A stretch of DNA of 55,489 bases, from NCBI GenBank assembly GCA_021838445.1, contig JAKCDU010000006.1, positions 58,710 to 114,198 on the forward strand. The letters run 5' to 3'. Below are positions 42,849 to 51,233 of this stretch, piece by piece. The position numbers were made by a program, and so were the translations under genes. Under the pieces are notes generated by a model, which was not told the origin of the DNA, did not search any database, and saw nothing but the letters and a program-made list of their open reading frames with translations. This DNA is from Actinomycetes bacterium. Its GTDB lineage: Bacteria > Actinomycetota > Acidimicrobiia > Acidimicrobiales > Palsa-688. Every line of letters begins with the position of its first letter. Within the stretch, counting starts at the first letter, position 1.

Positions 42849-43715
42849 ATGGAGCGCTTGAAGGGACGTACGGCCGTCGTGACCGGGGCCAGCCGGGGTA
42901 TCGGTGCGGCCGTGGCTGAGCGCCTGGCCGCCGAGGGGGCGGCGGTGCTGGTCGTGGCCCGCACCGTGGACCGCCACGCCCACCTCGAAGGGAGCCTCAA
43001 CCTGACCGTCGAGAAGTGCCGCTCCTACGGATCCGACGTGTTCGCCCTGGCCGCCGACCTGAGCGACGAGACGAGCCGGGCCACGATCGTGCCCGCCGCC
43101 CTCGAACGCTTCGACGGCCACCTCGACATCCTGGTCAACAACGCCGCAGCGGCGGTCTACCAGCCCCTCATGAGCTATCCCCTCAAGCGGCGCCGGATCA
43201 CCTTCGAGGTCAACGTGCACGCCCCCGCCGACCTGATCCAAGCCGCCGCCCCGGCGATGATCGACCGGGGCGAGGGCTGGATCGTCAACCTGTCGAGCGC
43301 TACCGCCCGCTACGGCGAGGGGGTGGCCATCTCCGACCAGCCGCTGCGCGAGGGCATGCCCGGACCGTCGGACATGGGCGTGTACGGGGCCTCCAAGGCG
43401 GCGCTCAACCGCCTCACCGTGGCCTTCGCCCAGAGCCTGGCCGGTACCGGGGTCAGGGTCAACACCGTCGCCCCCCGCAGCGGCGTGGCCACCGAAGGGA
43501 CCCTGGCATTGATCGGCGACAGCCTCGGACCGGACCGCACCGAGTCGATGGAGGCGATGGTGGAGGGCACCCTGGCGCTGTGCGACTGCGGTCCCGAGCG
43601 CAGCGGGGGAATCCACTACAGCCTGGACCTGCTGGAGGAGCTCGGCGCGACGGTCATGACCCTGGACGGGTCGCGGCCCTACCCCGGTGGCTTTCGCGTC
43701 AGTAGCTCTGACTGA
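42849..43715 (+). CDS. SDR-family oxidoreductase
   Basis: A 288-aa short-chain dehydrogenase: VVTGASRGIGAAVAERLAAEG cofactor loop, ILVNNAAAAV, active serine in IVNLSSATARYG and Tyr/Lys in MGVYGASKAALNRL. After the Ser there is a longer loop (EGVAISDQPLREGMPGPSD) than in most SDRs, likely part of the substrate pocket. CGGGGAGG is about 8 bases upstream of the ATG. It follows selD by 98 bases but has no visible role in selenium metabolism. Its last 17 bases overlap the convergent F420-type gene. Confidence 0.87.
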   Translation: MERLKGRTAVVTGASRGIGAAVAERLAAEGAAVLVVARTVDRHAHLEGSLNLTVEKCRSYGSDVFALAADLSDETSRATIVPAALERFDGHLDILVNNAAAAVYQPLMSYPLKRRRITFEVNVHAPADLIQAAAPAMIDRGEGWIVNLSSATARYGEGVAISDQPLREGMPGPSDMGVYGASKAALNRLTVAFAQSLAGTGVRVNTVAPRSGVATEGTLALIGDSLGPDRTESMEAMVEGTLALCDCGPERSGGIHYSLDLLEELGATVMTLDGSRPYPGGFRVSSSD

Positions 43716-44796
43716 TCTCAGCGAAGCGCCGGTTGACGTCGGCCCAGCGCTCCACCGAGGCCGGGTCGTCCCGCCACTGCTCGGCCACCGAGTAGCAGGT
43801 GATGTCCGCGGCCAGGCCACCGAAGCGTTCGAGCAGTCGGCCCGGCAGCTCGTCCCAGGTGCCGATCAGGGCGAACGCGTCGACCATCTCGTCGGTGATG
43901 AGAGCGGCCATTTCGGCCAGCCGGCCTTCCCTCTGCAGGGCCGCGAGCCGCTCTCCTACGCCGGGCCAGCCCGACGCGTCGAAGACGACCCCGTAGCCGG
44001 GCGTCGACCCGTAGAAGGCCAGCCGGGCGCGGATCTGCTCCCGCTGGCGGTCACGATCGGCCTCGTCGTCGGAGACCGCGGTCATCACCGGGCACACCAA
44101 CTTCACCCGCCCCGGGTCGCGCCCGGCGCGCGTCTCGCCCTCGCGCACCTCCGCCAGGACCACCTGGCGCAGGTAGGCGTCGGTGCTGAGCGGGTGGACC
44201 AGCATCCCGTCGGCCACCTCACCGATCATCCGGCACATCCACGGCCTCACCCCGGCCACGTAGATCGGGGGGTCGTCGAGGTCCATGGGGCCGGGGGACC
44301 ACATCTGCGGCAGCAGGGAGAACGAGTAGTGGTCGCCCTGGAAGCTCAACCGCTCGTCGCCCCGGAAGGCGGCGAAGATGGCCCTCAGGCTGGCCACGTA
44401 CTCGCGCATGCGGGGCCCGGGGTGGGCGAAAGGGGCGGAGTAGCGGCGTTCGACGTGGGCCCGGACCTGGGTCCCGAGGCCCAGCACGAAGCGCCCGCCG
44501 GTCGCCTGGGCCAACATCCAGGCGGCCTGGGCGGCGATCATGGGGCTGCGGGCGAAGGCCACCGCCACCCCGGTACCGAGACGCAGGTGGGGTGTCGCCA
44601 GGGCCGCCGCCGAGCAGATGGAGAAGACCGGCTGCGAGCCCTCGGGTACCCACAGAGCGCTGAAGCCGGCGGCGACGGCCTGGCGGCTCAGCTCCTGGGC
44701 GCCGGCCAGGGAGGGGGCCGACCCGAAGGCCGACAGGGTGGGGGTGGCGGCCGGCGGCTCCCCTGCGGGCGAGCCGCCGGTTTGCGGGACGGGCAC
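43699..44796 (-). CDS. LLM-class F420-dependent oxidoreductase
   Basis: A 365-aa luciferase-fold enzyme with LGTGVAVAFARSPMIAAQAAW, the VLGLGTQVRAHVERRYS segment and YVAGVRPWMCRMIGEVADG; this pattern fits an actinobacterial F420-type subfamily (TIGR03617-like). The N-terminal 20 residues are Pro/Gly-rich. The GTG at 44796 has no ribosome site but has TACAGT seven bases before it, so it is probably a leaderless gene; a later start near residue 20 is possible. Substrate unknown. It is convergent with the SDR at 42849 and downstream of the SDR at 44854 on the same strand. Confidence 0.84.
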   Translation of the reverse strand: MPVPQTGGSPAGEPPAATPTLSAFGSAPSLAGAQELSRQAVAAGFSALWVPEGSQPVFSICSAAALATPHLRLGTGVAVAFARSPMIAAQAAWMLAQATGGRFVLGLGTQVRAHVERRYSAPFAHPGPRMREYVASLRAIFAAFRGDERLSFQGDHYSFSLLPQMWSPGPMDLDDPPIYVAGVRPWMCRMIGEVADGMLVHPLSTDAYLRQVVLAEVREGETRAGRDPGRVKLVCPVMTAVSDDEADRDRQREQIRARLAFYGSTPGYGVVFDASGWPGVGERLAALQREGRLAEMAALITDEMVDAFALIGTWDELPGRLLERFGGLAADITCYSVAEQWRDDPASVERWADVNRRFAEISQSY

Positions 44797-44803
44797 CGCG
44801 GCA

Positions 44804-44809
44804 ACTGTA
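44804..44809 (-). promoter_or_regulatory. -10 element, probable leaderless promoter
   Basis: TACAGT on the minus strand ends seven bases before the GTG at 44796, without a ribosome site in between. No clear -35. Confidence 0.45.
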
Positions 44810-44853
44810 CCGGTGGCACGGCTCCCCCGTCGGAGGCGGGGCGCGGCAGCTTC

Positions 44854-45654
44854 TCAGGCCCGCTTCGGGCCGGTGAAGACGGTGCCCGCGGTCTGCCCGC
44901 CGTCGACCACGATCTCGCTGCCGGTTATGTAGGACGAGCGGGCGCCGACGAGGAACAGCACCGCCTCGGCGACCTCCTCGGGCTCGCCGACGCGAGCCAG
45001 CGGGACCCGCGACAGCCGTTCGAGCACGTTCGGGTCGTCGTCGCGAAAGTTCATCGGGGTGTTGATGGGGCCCGGTACCACCGCGTTGACCCGGATGCCG
45101 TCACCGGCCAGCTCCACGGCGGCCGCCTTGGTGAGCCCCCTGACCGCGAACTTCGACGACACGTAGGCGCTGTGCTGGCTCCAGGCGGTGAACGCCGCCG
45201 TGGAAGCGGTGTTGACCACCGCCGCGGCGTCGGAGCGGCGCAGGTGGGCGAGGCAGGACTTGATGCCGAGGAACGGCCCCAGGCAGTTGATCCGCCAGAT
45301 GAGGGTGAAACCCTCCTCGGACTCCTCGTCGAGGGGGAGCCTCCGCAGCACGCCGGCATTGTTGACCAGGATGTCGAGGCGGCCGAAGCGACCCACGCCC
45401 CCTTCGAGCAGTGACACCCACGACGCCGCGTCGGTGACGTCGTGGCGACCCACGACACCCCGGTCACCGAGCTCGGCGGCGAGCTCGTCAAGGTGCTCGT
45501 CGCTGACGTCGCCGGCGATGACCGACGCCCCCGCGGCGAGGAGGCGGCGGGCTATGGACCGGCCCTGGCCCCGCCCCGCACCGGTGACCAACGCGACCCG
45601 CCCGGCGAGCTCGGCGTCGGGCGGGGGAAGCTGGCGGAACGAGTAGCTCGACAC
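44854..45654 (-). CDS. SDR-family oxidoreductase, glucose/carveol dehydrogenase-like
   Basis: A 266-aa classical SDR with all key motifs: ALVTGAGRGQGRSIARRL (the GRGQGR variant common in mycofactocin- or NAD-linked actinobacterial alcohol dehydrogenases), ILVNNAGV, active Ser in NTASTAAF, Tyr/Lys in HSAYVSSKFAVRGL, and the C-terminal YITGSEIVVDGG. The GRGQGR loop is noted because such SDRs can hold NAD tightly and use mycofactocin; no mycofactocin gene is in the window, so this is only a possibility. Start GTG at 45654; divergent from the MmsA-type dehydrogenase. Confidence 0.87.
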   Translation of the reverse strand: MSSYSFRQLPPPDAELAGRVALVTGAGRGQGRSIARRLLAAGASVIAGDVSDEHLDELAAELGDRGVVGRHDVTDAASWVSLLEGGVGRFGRLDILVNNAGVLRRLPLDEESEEGFTLIWRINCLGPFLGIKSCLAHLRRSDAAAVVNTASTAAFTAWSQHSAYVSSKFAVRGLTKAAAVELAGDGIRVNAVVPGPINTPMNFRDDDPNVLERLSRVPLARVGEPEEVAEAVLFLVGARSSYITGSEIVVDGGQTAGTVFTGPKRA

Positions 45655-45687
45655 GCGTGGAAGCTATCCGACCGCGGCGCCCGTTGC

Positions 45688-45717
45688 TTGGTACGGGGCG
45701 AGGGGAGCAGTTACGTT
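45688..45717 (+). promoter_or_regulatory. promoter of MmsA-type gene, leaderless
   Basis: -35 TTGGTA (45688-45693), 18-bp spacer, -10 TACGTT (45712-45717), seven bases before the ATG at 45725. This supports that ATG over the TTG three codons upstream. Confidence 0.55.
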
Positions 45718-45724
45718 GGCGCCC

Positions 45725-47206
45725 ATGGAGACCATCGGGCACTGGGTGCGGGGCAGGTCCGTCGAAGGCCGGTCGGGACGTACCGGCGCGGTGTTCGACC
45801 CGGCGGCGGGGCGCCAGATCGCCACGGTGGACCTGGCGTCGGCGGCGGAGGTCGACGACGTGGTCGAAGTCGCGACCGACGCGGCGGCGGGATGGGCCGA
45901 AGCTTCTCTGACGACCCGGGCCAACGTGATGTTCAAGTTCCGCGAGCTGATCGACGGCCACCGCGAGCAGCTCGCTGCGGCGGTCACCCGCCAGCACGGC
46001 AAGGTCCGCTCCGACGCCCTCGGGGAGGTGGCCCGCGGCCTGGAGTGCGTCGAGTTCGCGTGCGGGCTGCCCAACCTGCTGAAGGGTTCGTTCAGCCCTC
46101 AGGTCTCGGGCGGCGTGGACGTGCACACCATGCTCGAGCCGGTGGGAACGGTGGCCGGCATCACCCCGTTCAACTTCCCTGTCATGGTCCCCCTCTGGAT
46201 GCTGTCCAACGCCCTCGCCTGCGGCAACGCCTTCGTCCTCAAACCGTCGGAGAAGGACCCGGCCCCGGCCCTGCTGCTCGCCCGGCTGGCCCAGCAGGCG
46301 GGCCTGCCCGACGGGGTGTTCAACGTGGTCCAGGGGGACTCCGAGGCGGTCAACGCGCTCCTGTCCCATCCCGGGGTCGACGCCGTCTCCTTCGTCGGCA
46401 GCACCCCGGTGGCCCGGCACGTGTTCGAGACCGGCACCCGCCACGGCAAGCGGGTCCAGGCCCTGGGCGGAGCCAAGAACCACATGGTCGTCCTCCCCGA
46501 CGCCGACGTCGACGTCGCCGCCGACGCCGCGGTGTCGGCCGGTTACGGCTCGGCCGGTGAGCGGTGCATGGCCATCTCGGTGGTGGTCGCCGTCGGCGAC
46601 GTGGCCGACCGCCTGGTCGACGCCATCGGGGCCCGCATCCCCGAGGTGGTCGTCGGCCCCGGCGACGACCCGGCTTCGATGATGGGACCGCTCATCACCC
46701 GGGAGCACCGCGAGCGGGTCCGCTCCTACGTGCAGGGCGCGGCCGGCGAAGGAGCCCGCGTGGTCGTCGACGGCAGCGACGTGGACCTCGGCGAGGGCTT
46801 CTACCTGGGCTGCTCGCTGCTCGACGGGGTGCGACCGGGGATGCGGGTCTACGACGACGAGATATTCGGGCCGGTGCTGGGGGTGGTGAGGGTCGGCTCG
46901 GTCGACGAGGCCGTCGCTTTGATCAACGCCAACCCCTACGGGAACGGGGTGGCCATCTTCACCCGTGACGGGGGGGCGGCCCGCCGTTTCCAGCGGGCGG
47001 TGAAGGTCGGGATGGTCGGTGTCAACGTGCCCATCCCCGTGCCGGTCGCCTCCCACTCGTTCGGGGGCTGGAAGGATTCCATATTCGGCGACAGCCCGAT
47101 ATACGGACCCGAGGGCATCCGCTTCTACACCCGGCCCAAGGTGGTGACGACCCGCTGGCCCGAGACGGCCGGTCGCCTCGACCTGGGCTTCCCCACCGGG
47201 AACTGA
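45725..47206 (+). CDS. mmsA: methylmalonate-semialdehyde dehydrogenase (CoA-acylating)
   Basis: A 493-aa ALDH of the MmsA type, which oxidises (methyl)malonate semialdehyde to propionyl-CoA or acetyl-CoA with NAD and CoA and loses CO2. Typical segments are VGTVAGITPFNFPVMVPLWM, FVLKPSEKDPAPALL, FVGSTPVARHVFETG, the catalytic cysteine in GERCMAISV (Cys281) and MVGVNVPIPVPVASHSFGGWK. The usual ALDH general-base Glu is absent (QALGGAKNHMVV), as expected for MmsA. It would collect the end product of valine, inositol or branched-acyl catabolism, linking with the 3-hydroxyisobutyrate dehydrogenase-like enzyme at 23949. Confidence 0.92.
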   Translation: METIGHWVRGRSVEGRSGRTGAVFDPAAGRQIATVDLASAAEVDDVVEVATDAAAGWAEASLTTRANVMFKFRELIDGHREQLAAAVTRQHGKVRSDALGEVARGLECVEFACGLPNLLKGSFSPQVSGGVDVHTMLEPVGTVAGITPFNFPVMVPLWMLSNALACGNAFVLKPSEKDPAPALLLARLAQQAGLPDGVFNVVQGDSEAVNALLSHPGVDAVSFVGSTPVARHVFETGTRHGKRVQALGGAKNHMVVLPDADVDVAADAAVSAGYGSAGERCMAISVVVAVGDVADRLVDAIGARIPEVVVGPGDDPASMMGPLITREHRERVRSYVQGAAGEGARVVVDGSDVDLGEGFYLGCSLLDGVRPGMRVYDDEIFGPVLGVVRVGSVDEAVALINANPYGNGVAIFTRDGGAARRFQRAVKVGMVGVNVPIPVPVASHSFGGWKDSIFGDSPIYGPEGIRFYTRPKVVTTRWPETAGRLDLGFPTGN

Positions 47207-47242
47207 GCCTTTCGTCGTCCCCCCCGACACCGAGGTCGGAGC

Positions 47243-48187
47243 TCAGGGAGATGCCGGCGGGGAGTACAGGCCGGTGAGTCCCCGCCCCCCGATCCGGGCG
47301 GTCAGCTCGCTACGGGTGGCCGAAGCGCCCAGAGGCAACCGCCGGATGGGGACGCTGTAGCGCGACAGCCACGACAGTGGGGTCTCGTCGCAGAAGCCGA
47401 TGGCGCCGTGCAGCTGGTGGGCCACCCGGAACACCGTCTCGGCCGCTTCGATCGCCGCCAGTCGAAGGGCCAGGGCGTCGTCGACGGCCTCGGGGCGGCC
47501 CGTCTGCAGCGACCACAGGGCGTACTTGGCCAGCTCCTCGACGCCGAGGCGCTCGACCTCGGCTTCGGTGAGCTGGAACTGGACTCCCTGGAAGGAGGCC
47601 AGCGGCTGGTCGAACTGGCGGCGGCCGAGCACGTGTTGGCCGGCCAGGGCCACCGCCCGGTCGAGCATCCCGAGCAGCGTCCAGCAGGGCAGAACGAGGG
47701 CCAGGGCCACCTCGAGCGGTTGGGCGGTCCCCACCGCCTCCAACGCGAGGGGGCAGACGAACGCCGATCGTCGGGGTTGGTCCCCGCCCGCCCGCGGGGT
47801 CGCCGAGTACAGCACGCCGTCGAGCCCGGCGGCCGCCCAGCGCAGCCGCAGGCCCGCCCCCGCGGCGGCCGGGGCTGCTTCGGCGACGACCACCAGAGCG
47901 TCGAAGCGGCCGCCGCGGGGCCGACCCAGCCGGGCCTCGACCGGGTAGGGGACACCCCAGTACCCGACGCTCCGGCACAGCGCAGCGGCCGCCTCGAGCT
48001 CCTCGGGGCTCCCCCAGGGGTCGATGTCGAAGGCACCGAGCGGGCCCAGCACCGACTCGCCCAGCTGCGACCGCCGAGAGGGATCGGACTCAACGGCGCG
48101 CACCAGCTCGTCGCCGCCGGCGGCTTGGATGGCACGCCACGACGAGCGGCCGAACTCGAGAGCCTCGGCGCCGAGCTCGAGGATCAT
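47243..48187 (-). CDS. acyl-CoA dehydrogenase, short subunit of a pair
   Basis: A 314-aa ACAD-fold chain, shorter than usual because the N-terminal helical domain is reduced. LEVALALVLPCWTLLGMLDRAVALAGQHVLGRRQFDQPLASFQGVQ matches ACAD C-terminal helices, followed by HQLHGAIGFCDETPLSWLSR. No catalytic Glu-Gly-Thr motif is seen at the end. Its ATG overlaps the stop of the larger ACAD (ATGA), so the two should form a heteromer similar to the 15033/16163 pair. The extra open frame up to 48556 is out of phase with the upstream gene and not coding. Confidence 0.84.
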   Translation of the reverse strand: MILELGAEALEFGRSSWRAIQAAGGDELVRAVESDPSRRSQLGESVLGPLGAFDIDPWGSPEELEAAAALCRSVGYWGVPYPVEARLGRPRGGRFDALVVVAEAAPAAAGAGLRLRWAAAGLDGVLYSATPRAGGDQPRRSAFVCPLALEAVGTAQPLEVALALVLPCWTLLGMLDRAVALAGQHVLGRRQFDQPLASFQGVQFQLTEAEVERLGVEELAKYALWSLQTGRPEAVDDALALRLAAIEAAETVFRVAHQLHGAIGFCDETPLSWLSRYSVPIRRLPLGASATRSELTARIGGRGLTGLYSPPASP

Positions 48188-49332
48188 CGGGGGGCCAGCA
48201 GGGACCGGGACATGAGGATGCGCTGCATCTCGACGCTGCCCGAAGCCACGGTCGCCGCCGCCGAGTACCGGCAGTGATCCTCCACCGCCCGACAGAAGCG
48301 GCGGGCTTCGGGGGTGTCGGGCGCGACGCTCCCGGCGATCTCCACGAGGACCTCGGCGCTCTCCTGGTCGAGGCGGGTCACGGCGATGCGGTAGGCGGCC
48401 GCGTCGGCGGGTCGCACCTGGCCGCGGCTTTGGGTGTCCACGACGCGATAGGCGAGCAACCGGGCCCGCCGGGCGTGGACCAGCATCCGGGCCCAGCGGC
48501 CCCGCAGGTCCTCGCCCAGCCCGGCCCACCGCTCGGCCAGGACGACGGGGGCCCACTGCAGCAGCCTCTCGCAGCGGGCGTAGCGGGCGATACCGACCCG
48601 CTCGAAGGACAGGACCTCCTGCACGACGTTCCAGCCGTCGCCCACCCCACCGAGCACGTCGGCGTCGGGGACGGCCACATCATCGAAGAACACCTCGTTC
48701 AGATGGTGGGGGCCGAGCATGGTCTGTATCGGTCGGACCACGATGCCCGGCGCCGACATGGGGACCAGGAAGATGGTCAGGCCCCGCTGTTTCTTCTCCT
48801 CCGACGAGGTGCGGGCCAGCAGAAAGCACCACTGGGCCACCGTGGCGTAGGAGGTCCATATCTTCTGCCCCGACACCCGCCAGACCTCGCCGTCGCGGCG
48901 CGCCGCGGTCCGCAGCGACGCCAGGTCCGAGCCGGCGTCGGGCTCGCTGAAACCCTGGCACCAGATGACCTCGCCGCGGGCGATGCCGGGGAGGTGCCGG
49001 CTCTGCTGCTCGGCGGTGCCGTGCCTCATGATGGTGGGCCCGACCCAGTTGACCCCCATGTACTGCGCCCCGCGCGGCTCGTGGTGAGCCCACATCTCCT
49101 CGCGCACGGCGGTCTGCTCCCAAGGGGAGGCCCCGCGTCCTCCCCACTCCGGCGGCCAGGCCACACACAGCAGCTGCTCGTCGGCGAGGGTCCGACAGAA
49201 CCGCTGGGCCACCTCGAGATCGGCGGGGTCGTCGCTGAACGCCCCGAGGTAGCCCTCGGGCACCTCGCTGCGCACCAGTTCCCTCAGCCTGGCTCGCAGA
49301 TCGGCCACCTGGGCGCCCATGTCGTAGTCCAT
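48184..49332 (-). CDS. acyl-CoA dehydrogenase, large subunit of a pair
   Basis: A 382-aa ACAD with the full set of flavin motifs: CVAWPPEWGGRGASPWEQ, CQGFSEPDAGSDLASLRTA, VWRVSGQKIWTSYATVAQWC and the C-terminal ASGSVEMQRILMSRSLLAPR. It is the catalytic-type partner of the short ACAD downstream, overlapped by four bases. ATG at 49332 preferred; a GTG one codon upstream is possible. An SDR gene lies 55 bases upstream on the same strand and may be part of the same operon, giving alpha,beta-dehydrogenation and hydroxyl oxidation together. Confidence 0.87.
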   Translation of the reverse strand: MDYDMGAQVADLRARLRELVRSEVPEGYLGAFSDDPADLEVAQRFCRTLADEQLLCVAWPPEWGGRGASPWEQTAVREEMWAHHEPRGAQYMGVNWVGPTIMRHGTAEQQSRHLPGIARGEVIWCQGFSEPDAGSDLASLRTAARRDGEVWRVSGQKIWTSYATVAQWCFLLARTSSEEKKQRGLTIFLVPMSAPGIVVRPIQTMLGPHHLNEVFFDDVAVPDADVLGGVGDGWNVVQEVLSFERVGIARYARCERLLQWAPVVLAERWAGLGEDLRGRWARMLVHARRARLLAYRVVDTQSRGQVRPADAAAYRIAVTRLDQESAEVLVEIAGSVAPDTPEARRFCRAVEDHCRYSAAATVASGSVEMQRILMSRSLLAPR

Positions 49333-49387
49333 CACCGGGCCGCCCCTGGCCCCGCCGGGACCGGCCGCCGGGTCGCCACCCCGGCGT

Positions 49388-50164
49388 TCATCGGGCTGTC
49401 CAGCCCCCGTCGATCACGACGGTCTGGCCGGTGACGTAGCGCCCGGCGTCGCTCACCAGCCACAGCACGGCTCCGGCCAGATCCCCGGCGTCGGCGCTCA
49501 TGGGCAGCGGCGTGTTGCGGCGGAGCCATTCCGCGCTGCGGGGTTGGTCGTAGAGCGAGGCGGTGATCTCGCTGCGGAAGAAACCCGGGGCGATGGTGTT
49601 CACCCGGATCGAGTAGCGGGCCCACTGCACCGCCAACTCGGCGGTGAGCCCGCTGAGCCCGTGCTTGCTGGCCGCGTACGACGCCTGCGGTATGCCGGGG
49701 ATGCCGACGTGGCCGCTGATCGACGACACGTTCACGATGGCGCCACGACCGGCGGCGCGCATGTGGGGGAAGACCTGCTGGGCCAGGCGGAACGGGGCGA
49801 CCAGGTTCAGCCGCAGCGTGGCCTCGATGTCGTCGACGGCTTCCTCCTCGGCCGGAGCCCGGGAGAAGATGCTCCCGGCGGCGTTGACCAGCACCTCGGG
49901 GGGCCCGAGGTGCTGGCAGACCCGCGCCACCACTTCGGCCGGCCCGTCCCAGTCGCTCAGGTCGGCGACGACCGCCAGGCCGTCGATCTGGCCGGCCAGG
50001 GCCTCGAGACGGTCGCGCCGGCGGGCCACCACGGCCACGCGCGCCCCGGCCCCGGCCAGGGCCCGCGCCGCTGCCTCGCCCAGCCCCGACGATCCCCCGG
50101 TGACCACCGCCACGCGCCCGGACAGATCGAAACCGCTGGGGGCGGCGAGCCCGCTGTCGGCCAC
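49388..50164 (-). CDS. SDR-family oxidoreductase
   Basis: A 258-aa classical SDR: VAVVTGGSSGLGEAAARALAGAG, VLVNAAGSIFS, active Ser in VNVSSISGH, Tyr/Lys in ASYAASKHGLSGL, and YVTGQTVVIDGG at the end. The GTG at 50164 (Val-Ala-Asp-Ser) is preferred because the conserved fold starts about 15 residues later; the frame is open to 50254 with non-conserved Arg-rich sequence. A -10-like GATCAT sits six bases ahead, hinting at a leaderless start. It is divergent from the hydrolase at 50364 and upstream of the ACAD pair. Confidence 0.86.
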   Translation of the reverse strand: MADSGLAAPSGFDLSGRVAVVTGGSSGLGEAAARALAGAGARVAVVARRRDRLEALAGQIDGLAVVADLSDWDGPAEVVARVCQHLGPPEVLVNAAGSIFSRAPAEEEAVDDIEATLRLNLVAPFRLAQQVFPHMRAAGRGAIVNVSSISGHVGIPGIPQASYAASKHGLSGLTAELAVQWARYSIRVNTIAPGFFRSEITASLYDQPRSAEWLRRNTPLPMSADAGDLAGAVLWLVSDAGRYVTGQTVVIDGGWTAR

Positions 50165-50363
50165 GTCGTCATGATCGCACCGCAGCCGCCGAGCGGGCAA
50201 AGCCCCGCCCCGGCCGGCCCGGCACCCCACGCGCTGTGCCGACGGGCCCGGCACCCGGCGCGCTGGGACGGCCGGTGCCGTAGAGTCCCCGCCCAGCAGA
50301 TGTCTCCATGTGATGACGGTGGCTGCGCCCGGTGGCCACCCCGAGCCGGAAGGGGGGCTGGCC

Positions 50364-51233
50364 GTGCCAGTAGCTCAGGTCGACGGATTGGATATCGCCT
50401 ACGAGGTGATCGGGACGGGAGGCCGACCCTGGGTGATCACCCCCGGCGGCCGCTTCAGCAAGGACACCGCCGGGGTGCGCGAGCTGGCCACGGCCATCGC
50501 CGAGGCCGGCAACCAGGTGCTCATATGGGACCGGCCCAACTGCGGGGCCTCGAGCGTGTGCTTCACCGGGTCATCGGAGTCGGCCATGCAGGCCGACGTG
50601 CTCGCCGGCCTGCTGAGGCAGCTCGAGATGGCCCCGGCCGTCATCATCGGTGGCTCGGGGGGCGCCCGGGTATCGCTTCTCACCGCGGCGCGCCACCGCG
50701 ACGTGGCCCGCGGGCTGGCCATGTGGTGGATCAGCGGGGGTGTCTACGGTTTGCTGGTGCTCGGCCACCACTACTGCAGTGAATCCATTCGAGCGGCCTT
50801 CTTCGACGGGATGGAGGGAGTGGCCGCCCTCCCCGAATGGGAGGAGGTGTTGGCCCGTAACCCGGACAACCACCGACGGTTCCTGGCCGAGGACCCCCGA
50901 CGCTTCATAGAGACCATGGAGCGCTGGATGGTCACCTACTGCCCCTGCGGCGACGAGGTGGTGCCGGGACTGGCCAGCGAGGACGTGGCCGGCTTCGACG
51001 TCCCGACTCTGGTGTTTCGCAGCGGCACCACCGACTTGAACCACACCCGGCGTACCTCGGAGGAGCTGGCCGAGGCTCTGCCCAACGCCCGCCTGGTCGA
51101 ACCCCCGTGGGGGGACAACGAGTGGAACGAGCGGTCCGCGGCCCGGCCCGGCGCGAGAGGCGAGGGCCTGTTCGTCGGCTGGCCCAACCTGGCCCCTCTC
51201 CTGCTCGACTGGGCCGCCGACACCGTCGGTTAG
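50364..51233 (+). CDS. alpha/beta hydrolase
   Basis: A 289-aa alpha/beta-hydrolase protein: HGxP-like strand PWVITPGGRFSKD, ILIWDRPNCGASS-type strand, nucleophile elbow IIGGSGGARVSLL and acid-strand VPTLVFRSGTTD. A late catalytic histidine is not obvious. I choose the GTG at 50364 because GGAAGGGGGG lies six to eight bases upstream and the domain begins directly after it; the frame is open to 50310. Substrate unknown. Its stop overlaps that of the convergent GGDEF-EAL gene by four bases. Confidence 0.82.
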   Translation: MPVAQVDGLDIAYEVIGTGGRPWVITPGGRFSKDTAGVRELATAIAEAGNQVLIWDRPNCGASSVCFTGSSESAMQADVLAGLLRQLEMAPAVIIGGSGGARVSLLTAARHRDVARGLAMWWISGGVYGLLVLGHHYCSESIRAAFFDGMEGVAALPEWEEVLARNPDNHRRFLAEDPRRFIETMERWMVTYCPCGDEVVPGLASEDVAGFDVPTLVFRSGTTDLNHTRRTSEELAEALPNARLVEPPWGDNEWNERSAARPGARGEGLFVGWPNLAPLLLDWAADTVG

